A DNA stretch of 64,000 nucleotides from contig NZ_CP022463.1 of assembly GCF_002224485.1 (NCBI RefSeq), forward strand, positions 3,229,716 through 3,293,715, given 5' to 3'. The translations under genes were made by a program, and so were the position numbers. This document shows positions 13,710 through 21,032 of this stretch, piece by piece. The notes under the pieces are model-generated. The model searched no databases, had not been told where the DNA came from, and was given only the letters and a program-made list of their open reading frames with translations. The stretch comes from Sinomonas sp. R1AF57 (lineage in GTDB: Bacteria > Actinomycetota > Actinomycetes > Actinomycetales > Micrococcaceae). How positions within the stretch are numbered: the stretch's first letter is position 1; the number at the start of each line of letters is the position of its first letter.

Positions 13710-16558
13710 GCGCTGGCGGCAGGAACGCCCCGTGATCGGCTGAGCGTCCCACCCGCCCGGGACCGGCGCCACGCCCGCTCCACGGCGGCCATCGCCCGCG
13801 AGGCGACGGCCCAGTAGGCCGCGCCCGCGACGAGCGAGACGCCGACCGCCGCCCCGGCCAAGGCACTGCCCTCGCCTCCGGCGAGGCCGAGCCGCCCACC
13901 CGCCTCGACCACGAGCGGGTACACGAGCCAGTGCGAGAGGTACACGTACAGGGACGCCGAGGCGAGGACCGCCACGAGGCGGTGCAGCCCGCGCGGGACT
14001 GGCAGGGTGGGCAGCCAGAGGAGGATCAGCACCCCGGCCAGGATCGTCGCGTTGCGGTACTCGTTGTGGAAGAAGCCCGGCACGGTGACGAGCGCGAGGA
14101 ACGTGACCAGCGAACGCTGCCAGAGCGTGCGCGCGGCGGCGGTGGCCCAGCCGAGGGCGAAGAGCCACAGGACCGGGCCCTGGTGCGCGACCGAGGGAAT
14201 GAGGTGGAACCGCTCGGCGAGCGCGACGCCGAACAGCGCGAGGGGGAAGCCGAGCGGCCACCGCCGCTGGGCCCTGCCCGCCGAGGGGAGCGCGAGGAGT
14301 GCCATGACGGCGAGCAGGACGTACACGAGCTCCTCGACGAACCAGAACCGCGAGGTCGTATTCCACCCCTCGGGGCCGAGCAGCGAGTTGAGCAGCAGGA
14401 TGTTCTGCACCGTGTAGTCGCCCGTGACGGCGAACGCGAACGCGATGAACGCGACGCTCGGCACCAGGATCCGCGCCAGCGACCGCGCCTGGCTCCGCAG
14501 GCGCTCCCGACGGCTGCCCGTGAGCTGGAAGCGGGCGAAGTTGAATCCGGCGAGTGCGAACAGCACATGGGCGGTTCCCGGCCAGATGAACCACTCGATA
14601 TGCGTCGCGAGGATGACGACGATCGCCAGCGCACGCAGCACGATCCCGGTCTCCATGGGAGCGATGGCCCGGCTGAGCAGGCGCCGCGCACGACGCCGGC
14701 CCGCGCCCAGGTGCCGCACCCCGCCGGGGACCGGGGCGCGGTGGGAGGCGGGGGTGTCCGAGTGCAGGGCCCCGTCGGCGGACAGGTCCGGATCCGGGGC
14801 GAGGGCGGCGAGCTCGCCGACCGGCATGAGGTGCCATCCGAGGGGCAGGGTCCCGAGTGCGGACTCGAGCCGCACGGACGCGGCCACATAGGAGAGCGAG
14901 TCGCCGCCGAGCGAGACGAACGTGTCCTCCCCGCCCACGTGCTCGATCTCGAGGGCCTCGGCGAAGATGCGCGCGATGTCGGCCGTGCTGGGCCCTGCCG
15001 ACCGGTCCGGGCGGAGGCCGTCCCACTCGGCGGTCCCAGGGCCGCCGCCCGTCGCGGTGAGGGCGAGGACGCCCTGGTAGTCCACCTTCCCGTTGGGCAG
15101 CCGCGGGATTGACTCCACGGGATGCACGACGACGGCGGCCCGCGGGAGCCCGAGCCGCGCCGCGAGGTCCTTGGCGGCCAGCTTCGCGCCGGCGACGGGC
15201 CCGGGGAAGGCGACCGGCCCGCCGTCGTGCGCCGTCTCCACGGCAAGCACAAGGCGGGTGTCGTCGCCGGCGGCGGCCGCGGCGACGCCGTCGTGCGCGA
15301 GCATCCGCTCGACCTGACCCAGGTCCACGCGCAGCCCGGCGATCTTCACGAACCGTGAGCGGCGGCCCACGATCTCGTAGAGGCCGGGGCCGGTGCGGCG
15401 GGCGAGGTCCCCGGTTCGCAGCTCGGTGACGGTCCGGCCGAGGGACAGGTCAGCAGGTTCCTCGGCATAGCCGAGCATGACGTTGGGGCCCGAGTAGACG
15501 AGCTCGTGCACGGGCTCGCCGTCTGGGCCGTCGAGGCCGTCCACGGGGTCGAGGCGGAACGAGCCGCCCGGAATGGGCACGCCGATCGCGTGGGGGTGCT
15601 CGGCAGCGAGGTCGGGCGGGAGGTAGGCCATCCGCGCGGTGGCCTCCGTGGCCCCGTACATGACGAAGAGGTCCCAGCCGCGGCGGCGGCCCTGCTCGGC
15701 GTAGCGGCGGACCCGTTCGGGCTCGAGCTTGCCCCCGGCCTGGGTGACGTAGCGAAGGTGCGGAAGGTCCATGTCCGCGAAGCCCACTCGGTCGAGGAGG
15801 TCGAACGTGTAGGGCACCGCCGCGAACGAGGTCACGCGTTCCGTCCGCGCCAGGTCCCAGAAGCACGGGTCGACCACGGAGAGGTCGGTCAGGACCACCG
15901 CCGCGCCGACCTCGAGGTGGGAGTTGATGACCGAGAGTCCGTAGCAGTAGGACATCGGCAGCGTGGTGGCCGCGCGGTCCGCGTCCCGGAGGTGGAGGTA
16001 CTGCGCGATGGCGGAGGCGTTGGCCTCGACCCCCTCGGCGGAGAGCCGCACGAGCTTGGGGGACCCGGTCGACCCGGAGGTGCTGATCAGGAGGGCCAGA
16101 TCGGGATGGAGCTCGTGCCGGGTGCCGCCGCGGCGCTCGTGGATGGCCGGGGCCGGTTCGGCGCCGCCCGCAGTGCCGGAGCTGGGAGTGCCGGGGCCGG
16201 GGGTGCCGGGGCCGGGGGTGCGCACGACGACGTCGGGGTCGTAGGCGGCGATGATCGCCTCGGCGGCATCCGGCTTTCCGCTCGGGAGGACGAGCAGGGG
16301 GTGCCCGGCCGCGAGTGCCGCAAGGTATGCGGTCAGCGAGGGCAGGTCGTTGGCGGGCTCAAGGGCCACGAGCCGGCGGGTCGGGCCGAGGAGCCGGACC
16401 ACCTCGTCGACGCGCCGCGCGAGGTCGCGGTAGGTGAGTGTGCTGCTGCCGGCGGCCCCCGGCACCACGACGGCGGGGCGGTCTCCGTGCCGTTCGAGTG
16501 CTGCGGCGAAGGACACCCCGGCGAGGTCTGGCTGGGCGGCGGCTGGCTGGGCGGTCAT
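13706..16558 (-). CDS. Fusion of AMP-forming ligase, carrier protein and membrane acyltransferase-3
   Basis: A 950-residue multidomain protein. An adenylate-forming ligase (about 15-500) has the P-loop STSGSTGSPK (159-168), YGATE (301-305), RTGDLA (381-386) and NGKVD (489-493). A peptidyl/acyl carrier domain (about 520-590) has the phosphopantetheine serine S554 in GGDSLS. A polytopic acyltransferase-3 domain follows (about 632-925; about 10 TM, H653 in TM1). It should activate an acid, load it on its own carrier and hand it to the membrane domain for transfer to an envelope or secreted acceptor, a one-polypeptide analogue of DltA-DltC plus an acyltransferase. Residues 113-132 hold a GPGTP repeat. 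An IdeR-type iron box lies 15 bp upstream, so iron repression is likely. The start is ATG 16558; an in-frame GTG at 16564 is possible. Substrate unknown. Confidence 0.88.
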   Translation of the reverse strand: MTAQPAAAQPDLAGVSFAAALERHGDRPAVVVPGAAGSSTLTYRDLARRVDEVVRLLGPTRRLVALEPANDLPSLTAYLAALAAGHPLLVLPSGKPDAAEAIIAAYDPDVVVRTPGPGTPGPGTPSSGTAGGAEPAPAIHERRGGTRHELHPDLALLISTSGSTGSPKLVRLSAEGVEANASAIAQYLHLRDADRAATTLPMSYCYGLSVINSHLEVGAAVVLTDLSVVDPCFWDLARTERVTSFAAVPYTFDLLDRVGFADMDLPHLRYVTQAGGKLEPERVRRYAEQGRRRGWDLFVMYGATEATARMAYLPPDLAAEHPHAIGVPIPGGSFRLDPVDGLDGPDGEPVHELVYSGPNVMLGYAEEPADLSLGRTVTELRTGDLARRTGPGLYEIVGRRSRFVKIAGLRVDLGQVERMLAHDGVAAAAAGDDTRLVLAVETAHDGGPVAFPGPVAGAKLAAKDLAARLGLPRAAVVVHPVESIPRLPNGKVDYQGVLALTATGGGPGTAEWDGLRPDRSAGPSTADIARIFAEALEIEHVGGEDTFVSLGGDSLSYVAASVRLESALGTLPLGWHLMPVGELAALAPDPDLSADGALHSDTPASHRAPVPGGVRHLGAGRRRARRLLSRAIAPMETGIVLRALAIVVILATHIEWFIWPGTAHVLFALAGFNFARFQLTGSRRERLRSQARSLARILVPSVAFIAFAFAVTGDYTVQNILLLNSLLGPEGWNTTSRFWFVEELVYVLLAVMALLALPSAGRAQRRWPLGFPLALFGVALAERFHLIPSVAHQGPVLWLFALGWATAAARTLWQRSLVTFLALVTVPGFFHNEYRNATILAGVLILLWLPTLPVPRGLHRLVAVLASASLYVYLSHWLVYPLVVEAGGRLGLAGGEGSALAGAAVGVSLVAGAAYWAVASRAMAAVERAWRRSRAGGTLSRSRGVPAASA

Positions 16559-16572
16559 CGCCACCCACCCTA

Positions 16573-16591
16573 AGAGGTAAGGCTAACCTCA
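16573..16591 (-). promoter_or_regulatory. IdeR/DtxR-type iron box
   Basis: AGAGGTAAGGCTAACCTCA matches the IdeR consensus TTAGGTTAGSCTAACCTAA at 15 of 19 positions and is itself an almost perfect palindrome (GAGGTNAG-S-CTNACCTC). It lies 15 bp before the ligase-acyltransferase start. An adjacent perfect inverted repeat, ACACAAA (16591-16597) with TTTGTGT (16608-16614), sits in the AT-rich promoter shared with the divergent MOSC gene. Confidence 0.7.
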
Positions 16592-16647
16592 CACAAATAT
16601 CAGCATGTTTGTGTTTCGTATTGTGCCGCGGGAGCCGGGGCGGGGCG

Positions 16648-16653
16648 TAGCGT
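16648..16653 (+). promoter_or_regulatory. -10 box of leaderless MOSC gene
   Basis: TAGCGT ends 6 nt before the ATG at 16660. Confidence 0.5.
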
Positions 16654-16659
16654 GGGGGA

Positions 16660-17238
16660 ATGGAGTTCAGGTACGACATCGAGGTCCTGCACCTGCTCGT
16701 CTCCCCCGCCCACGCCTACTTCGGCCGGGCGCGCGACGGCGCGGCGGACGTCCCGTCCGAGGACGCGGCGAGCGTGGAGGTCGTGGCCGGGAAGGGCATC
16801 GTGGGCGACCGCTTCTTCGGCAAGGCCGCCCACATGGACGCCGCGGTGACCCTCTTCGCCGTTGAGGCGCTCGAGGCGATCGGAAAGGAGCTGGGCCGAG
16901 GGGCGGAGGAGGAGCCCCTCGACCCGCTCCTCACGAGGCGCAACGTCATCGTGCGGGGCGCGCAGCTCGGCCCGCTCGTCGGGCAGGACTTCGCGCTCGA
17001 GTCGGGTGGCGGCGTCGTGCGCCTCCACGGCGGGAGGCCGGCGCATCCGTGCGCCTGGATGGACCGGGTGCTCGCGCCCGGGGCGCATGCGGCGATGCGG
17101 GGACGAGGTGGAATCCGCTGCCGCCCGCTCGCGTCGGGAACGCTCCGCCGGGGGCCGGCCGTGCTCGTCAGCCCCGTGCCCCTGGACCCCGCGAGCGCGG
17201 GCGAGGCGGCGGCGCTCCGCCCCTCGCGCCTGCCGTAG
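16660..17238 (+). CDS. MOSC domain protein
   Basis: A 192-residue MOSC (molybdenum cofactor sulfurase C-terminal) domain. Family features visible are KGIVGDRFFGK near residue 45, RRNVIVRG (about 93-100) and the Cys in GGRPAHPCAWMD (about residue 132), the presumed sulfur-carrying residue. Stand-alone bacterial MOSC proteins (YiiM-like) reduce N-hydroxylated compounds or handle sulfur; the exact reaction here is unknown. It is divergent from the iron-box gene and appears leaderless. The Arg/Pro-rich C-terminal tail is unremarkable. Confidence 0.82.
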   Translation: MEFRYDIEVLHLLVSPAHAYFGRARDGAADVPSEDAASVEVVAGKGIVGDRFFGKAAHMDAAVTLFAVEALEAIGKELGRGAEEEPLDPLLTRRNVIVRGAQLGPLVGQDFALESGGGVVRLHGGRPAHPCAWMDRVLAPGAHAAMRGRGGIRCRPLASGTLRRGPAVLVSPVPLDPASAGEAAALRPSRLP

Positions 17239-17292
17239 GACCGCGCCTGCCTTCGGCGCCTGGCTTTAGGGCGCGCCCAGCAGGGCGGCCCG

Positions 17293-17757
17293 TCAGCTCC
17301 GCTCGGAGACGCGCTGGGCCAGCCGCGCGAGGCCCTTCTCGAAGTCCCTGCCGACCATCTTGTCCATGTCCACGAACCTCGAGAACAGGGCCGCGACGCC
17401 CTTGTTCTCGCCCTTCATCGACCAGGTGACGCGGGTGCCGCCGCGGTCCGGCTCGAAGGTGAAGCCCGTCGGGTTCACGGCCCTGAAGGGCTTGACGAAC
17501 ACCAGCCGGATCCGGATGCTGGCGGGCGCGTGGGAGTCGAGGATCTGCATGCTCCCGGCACCGGCCTTGCGGTTCCCCTTCCAGGAGTAGGCCGCCCCCA
17601 CGCCGGATTCGGGCCCCGAGTACGTGCGCTGGAGCGCGGGGTCGAGGTCCTCCCACGGCGACCAGGAAGCCCATTCGTGGAAGCTGTTCACGAGGGGGAA
17701 GACGGCCTCCGGCGGCGCTGGGATGAAGGCACTCCGCGTGATCGTAAACTCAGCCAT
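17293..17757 (-). CDS. SRPBCC-family (START-like) protein
   Basis: A 154-residue single-domain protein: the N-terminal strand FTITRSAFIPAPPEAVFPLV, the central WASWSPWEDLDP, and the long C-terminal helix (DKMVGRDFEKGLARL). The fold forms a hydrophobic ligand cavity, but no ligand can be assigned. TAGCAT (17764-17769 on the minus strand) ends 6 nt before the ATG, so the gene is probably leaderless. It is convergent with the MOSC gene. Confidence 0.8.
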   Translation of the reverse strand: MAEFTITRSAFIPAPPEAVFPLVNSFHEWASWSPWEDLDPALQRTYSGPESGVGAAYSWKGNRKAGAGSMQILDSHAPASIRIRLVFVKPFRAVNPTGFTFEPDRGGTRVTWSMKGENKGVAALFSRFVDMDKMVGRDFEKGLARLAQRVSERS

Positions 17758-17777
17758 GGCCCCATGCTAGGCGCGCG

Positions 17778-17805
17778 CATGCCCGCCTCGGCAGAGGCGG
17801 GCATG
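17778..17805 (-). terminator. Hairpin after the small membrane protein gene
   Basis: CATGCCCGCCTC (17778-17789) and GAGGCGGGCATG (17794-17805) form a perfect 12-bp stem with a 4-nt loop, 40 nt past the stop at 17845. No U-tract. Confidence 0.5.
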
Positions 17806-17844
17806 GGCACCGGCGCGCGCCGGCTGGGAAAGGGTGTGCCGCGG

Positions 17845-17997
17845 TCAGGTGCGGGCGCGTCCGAGGACCCAGCCGATGAGGGAGAGGACCAGGAGGATGA
17901 TGCCGACCCAGAGGAGGAAGCTCAGCGCCTGGTTGAACCCTCCGACGAGCAGCAGGATGATCGCGATGACGCCGGCGATGATGAGCAGTGTGTTCAT
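17845..17997 (-). CDS. Small hydrophobic membrane protein (50 aa)
   Basis: 50 residues with two TM helices (about 3-20 and 26-46) separated by GGFNQ and ending GRART. It resembles the short hydrophobic lmo0937-like membrane proteins often linked to stress in actinobacteria. That resemblance is from memory and the function is unknown. It lies 52 bp after the PRC-barrel operon on the same strand and could be its last gene or be separately transcribed. Confidence 0.7.
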   Translation of the reverse strand: MNTLLIIAGVIAIILLLVGGFNQALSFLLWVGIILLVLSLIGWVLGRART

Positions 17998-18048
17998 GGT
18001 CACATTTCTTCCCGAATGGGGACGAACGAAACAGAGTGTGCTATGGAA

Positions 18049-18384
18049 CTAGGAGCGGAGACTGGCTTCGTAGGCGGTGTACCCCTTCCGGAGCCGCACC
18101 GACTCCGGACCGAGGCTCGCGAGATCGTCCCACAGGACGAGGAACGAGCCGCGGTGCCGCCAGCTCAGGATCTGGGCGATGGGCCACGGCTGGTTGATTC
18201 CCTGGCGCTCGTAGCCCATGAACGAGCTCGCCGTCCGCCGGCTCACGAGGACGCCGACCAGCCGGGGCGCCGCGAGCAGGGCGTCGGGCCCACCCTGCAG
18301 CACGAAGCGCAGGTCGGACACGACGCCGAGCCGCTTCCCCTCCGCATCCAGCACCGCCGCCCCGAGCACGTCACTGAGGATCAT
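18049..18384 (-). CDS. PRC-barrel-like protein, last of the Nramp operon
   Basis: 111 residues beginning MILSDVLGAAVLDAEGKRLG, which is the first strand pair of a PRC-barrel (residues 1-60). The C-terminal half (WPIAQILSWRHRGSFLVLWDDLASL) is less typical. The start overlaps the end of the upstream PRC-barrel gene by 14 bp. Soluble. In actinobacteria PRC-barrel proteins accompany MgtE/Nramp-type transporters and are thought to modulate or sense; the role here is inferred from context. Confidence 0.75.
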   Translation of the reverse strand: MILSDVLGAAVLDAEGKRLGVVSDLRFVLQGGPDALLAAPRLVGVLVSRRTASSFMGYERQGINQPWPIAQILSWRHRGSFLVLWDDLASLGPESVRLRKGYTAYEASLRS

Positions 18385-18781
18385 GCCGGCCCCCCGGGAT
18401 CCGAGCGATGATGTGGTCCCGCACCCACCGCTCCGTCCAGGTGGCATCGAGCGACTTGGCTCGGACGCCGAGACTGACGACGGTCCCGACCTTGGACACC
18501 GCCGACCAGGGCACGCGCAGCAGGCGACTTGCCGGCGCGCGCCCGCCGAAGATCCGCGTCGCGAGGACGGGGCCGGTGACGAGGGCGGCGATCCACGGGG
18601 CCGGGGCGCCCGGTTCGATTGGCTGGTCGGGGTCGTGGCCGTCGAGCTCGAGGTCGTCCACGGTCGTGACCGGGACGCCGTCCGCGTCGAGGATCTGCCG
18701 GTCGAGGAGATGCAGCTGCGCGTCGAGGACTCGGCCTGCCAAGGGGGGTGCCTTCTCGAGGCGGTCTGGGGTGGTGGTCAC
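18371..18781 (-). CDS. PRC-barrel domain protein
   Basis: 136 residues. A PRC-barrel-type motif, LLDRQILDADGVPVTTVDDL, lies at about 24-43, and a second similar barrel half (PWSAVSKVGTVVSLGVRAK) lies near 92-110. It ends in a basic helix (WVRDHIIARIPGG). The GTG start overlaps the TGA of the transporter gene (GTGA), so translation is coupled. The arrangement of a membrane cation transporter with PRC-barrel and CBS proteins parallels the domain content around MgtE transporters. Confidence 0.8.
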   Translation of the reverse strand: MTTTPDRLEKAPPLAGRVLDAQLHLLDRQILDADGVPVTTVDDLELDGHDPDQPIEPGAPAPWIAALVTGPVLATRIFGGRAPASRLLRVPWSAVSKVGTVVSLGVRAKSLDATWTERWVRDHIIARIPGGRHDPQ

Positions 18782-20007
18782 TGTCCGGCTCCCGTGATGA
18801 TCATGAGAGGGATCGCCGCCACGGAGGCGACGAGGATGATGACGAGGAAGACCGTGGCGAGGACGTTCACGGCCCGCCCGTTGACCCGCTCTCCCATATA
18901 GCCGGGGTCGTTGGCGACGATCAGGATCGGCAGGTAGGTCAGCGGCAGCGCAATCGCGGAGAAGACCACCGAGTACTCGGTCACGAGCACGGGGTCGACC
19001 CCTGTCGCGAGGACCGCCCCGGCGACCACGAGGCACACGATCATCGCCAGGTGGAAGCGCGCCGCCTCGGCAGGCCGGCGGAACTTGCCCCACGACCAGC
19101 CGAAGTACTGGGCCAGGGTGTACCCGCTCGAGAGGGTGGTCTCGAGCGCCGCCCCGAACGTCGCCGCGACCATGCCGACGATGAGGACGGCCACGGCGAT
19201 CTGGCCGCCCCCCTGCGCGACGGGGAGGGCCACCTGGGAGAGCGAGACGACCTCGATCCCGGCTGGCAGGAGCACGACGGCGGCGCACACGGCGATCGTG
19301 AGCGAGAGGAACCCCCCGAGGGGGAAGCCGATGAAGACGTTGATGCGGGACTGCGCGATGTCCTTGGGCCCCCAGCGCTCCTCGACTGCGCCCGAGGAGA
19401 AGAAGAACACCTCGTACGGGGTCATGGCAGCGCCGAACAGGGCAATGGCGTAGTACCAGTAGGTTCCGGCCGACTCACCGGCAGGGACGGCTGGTGTGAG
19501 CGCGTCCTTGAGGAGGTCGCCCCACTGCGGGCCCAGAAGCGCGAGGGCCACGGCGAAGACCACGAGGCACAGGCCCAGGAGCCCGGTCACGTTCTCCATG
19601 ATCGAGAACCGCACCCGCCAGATCACGAGCCACACGGCGACGATCGCGAGCGGGATCCACAGCTCGTACTGGACCCCCATCGCGAGCTGGAGCGCGAGGG
19701 CGATGCCGCCGACCTCCGCCGTCACCGTCATGAGGTTGATGAGGAACGACGCCGCGAGGTTGGCAAGCCCCGCCCGGGCGCCGAGCCGCTCGCGGATCGC
19801 CTCGAAGGTGGCGCGCCCGGACACGGCGGCCACGCGGCCCGACATGTTCGCGAAGAGGCAGATCCCCACGACACCGAGAACTACGACCCACGCGAGCGAG
19901 ACCCCGAACCGGGAGCCCACGACGGCGTTTGTGACGAGGTCGCCGATGTCGACAAACCCGCCGATCGCCGTCAGGATGCCGAGTGCGACGCCGAGGAGCC
20001 GCTTCAC
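18778..20007 (-). CDS. Nramp-family divalent cation transporter with atypical metal site (NRMT-like)
   Basis: 409 residues, about 11 TM. The fold is SLC11/Nramp, but the two metal-binding motifs depart from it. The TM1 DPGN motif reads DIGD (D20-D23), and TM6 reads AAMTPYEVFF (193-202), where classical members have the Met-Pro-His motif; the soft-metal Met is replaced by Thr196. Loss of that Met together with an extra acidic residue is the pattern described for Nramp-related magnesium transporters. With CBS and PRC-barrel partners this suggests Mg2+ rather than Mn2+/Fe2+ transport. The GTG start overlaps the upstream lipoprotein stop (GTGA). The family call is sure; magnesium specificity is inference. 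Confidence 0.82.
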   Translation of the reverse strand: MKRLLGVALGILTAIGGFVDIGDLVTNAVVGSRFGVSLAWVVVLGVVGICLFANMSGRVAAVSGRATFEAIRERLGARAGLANLAASFLINLMTVTAEVGGIALALQLAMGVQYELWIPLAIVAVWLVIWRVRFSIMENVTGLLGLCLVVFAVALALLGPQWGDLLKDALTPAVPAGESAGTYWYYAIALFGAAMTPYEVFFFSSGAVEERWGPKDIAQSRINVFIGFPLGGFLSLTIAVCAAVVLLPAGIEVVSLSQVALPVAQGGGQIAVAVLIVGMVAATFGAALETTLSSGYTLAQYFGWSWGKFRRPAEAARFHLAMIVCLVVAGAVLATGVDPVLVTEYSVVFSAIALPLTYLPILIVANDPGYMGERVNGRAVNVLATVFLVIILVASVAAIPLMIITGAGQ

Positions 20008-20525
20008 GGGACATCAGCCCCGACGCCACCGGCGGCGTCCTGGATGCCCGCCTCGGCGGCCCGCACTTCGGCGAGGAGGCCTGCGGGAGGCGAGGCGGTG
20101 CCGTCGTGCGCGAGGCCGTCCCGCACGTGGGCGAGCGTCCCGGCGAGCCGGTCGACGGCGGAGGCTGCGGCATCGCGCTGCCCGGCCTGCTCGGGAGTCC
20201 GCGCCTCGAGCGCCCTGACGTCCTTGAGGGCGGACTCGGCCTCGCGGACCATGTCGCCGACCACCGTCTCGGCGGCGGCGTGTGTGGTGCGGCCGTCGAT
20301 CATCAGGGTGAGCGCGAGGGCGGTGGAGTGCGCGGCACTCGACGCCGTGGTGAGCGGCTGCTTGAGGGACTCGGCAGACGGCGCGGCGCCGCAGCCGCCC
20401 AGGGCCGCCACGATGGCGGATGACAGGGCCACTGCAGCGCCGCGCTCCCGCCACGCGCCAGGCCGCCTCGCGCGGCCCGGGCGCCGGGCGGCGTCAGGCG
20501 GAGATGCCTTCGACCAGTTCGCCAA
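20004..20525 (-). CDS. Putative lipoprotein in the Nramp-CBS operon
   Basis: Up to 173 residues. A basic leader and hydrophobic stretch (AVALSSAIVAALGGC) end in the lipobox LGGC at about residue 45, followed by a Glu/Ala-rich, probably helical domain. The ATG at 20525 overlaps the CBS gene by 32 bp and gives an unusually long n-region; a non-ATG start nearer the hydrophobic core is possible. Its stop overlaps the transporter start. I know of no family. An extracytoplasmic partner of the transporter is a context guess. Confidence 0.6.
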   Translation of the reverse strand: MANWSKASPPDAARRPGRARRPGAWRERGAAVALSSAIVAALGGCGAAPSAESLKQPLTTASSAAHSTALALTLMIDGRTTHAAAETVVGDMVREAESALKDVRALEARTPEQAGQRDAAASAVDRLAGTLAHVRDGLAHDGTASPPAGLLAEVRAAEAGIQDAAGGVGADVP

Positions 20526-20907
20526 CCCTCTCCTCGGCGTAGTGGCGGGCGATGTCCGCCTGGCAGATGATGCCGACGAGCCTGTGGTCGTGGATGACCG
20601 GCAGGCGTCGGACCTGGTGTTCGCTCATGACGGCGATCGCGTCCTCGATCGTCGCCTCCGAGTCGACCCAGTACAGGCGCCCCTGCGCGAGGTCGCCGGC
20701 GAGGACGATGTCCGGGTCGCCGCCCTCCGCGAGGCATCTGACCACGATGTCGCGGTCGGTGAGCATCCCGATGATCTTGCGGTTCTCGCCGCAGATGGGC
20801 AGGGAGCCGACGTCGAGGCTGCGCATCCGCTCGGCGGCGAGGCGCAGGGTGTCCTTCTCGCCGATGCATTCGGCGTTCGGGGTCATGAGGTCCTTGACCA
20901 TGGGCAT
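20494..20907 (-). CDS. Two-CBS-domain protein
   Basis: 137 residues made of two CBS domains (about 5-60 and 72-130), each with the typical end GMLTDRDIV / GIICQADIA. Such pairs bind adenine nucleotides or sense Mg2+/nucleotide state. GGGAGG lies 5 nt before the ATG; a slightly longer frame is rejected for that reason. First gene of the five-gene overlapping operon running down to 18049. Confidence 0.88.
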   Translation of the reverse strand: MPMVKDLMTPNAECIGEKDTLRLAAERMRSLDVGSLPICGENRKIIGMLTDRDIVVRCLAEGGDPDIVLAGDLAQGRLYWVDSEATIEDAIAVMSEHQVRRLPVIHDHRLVGIICQADIARHYAEERVGELVEGISA

Positions 20908-21032
20908 GGCATCCTCCCTCTCGTCCCGGCGCACCGGCACGGCCCCGTGTGACCGACCTGACGAGCGCGCCGTTCACTCCCTTCCACCGTGCTACCCGCT
21001 CAGGGAGAGGTCAAGCGCACGACGCCGCGCGG

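Noticed and set aside
16591..16614. ACACAAA/TTTGTGT inverted repeat considered as a terminator
   Set aside because: It lies between divergent starts, so it is more likely part of promoter or operator DNA.
18748..20952. 734-codon plus-strand frame across the Nramp operon
   Set aside because: Composition is a mirror of the coding strand (runs of Asp/Arg/Glu/His) with no domain; all five minus-strand genes are coherent.
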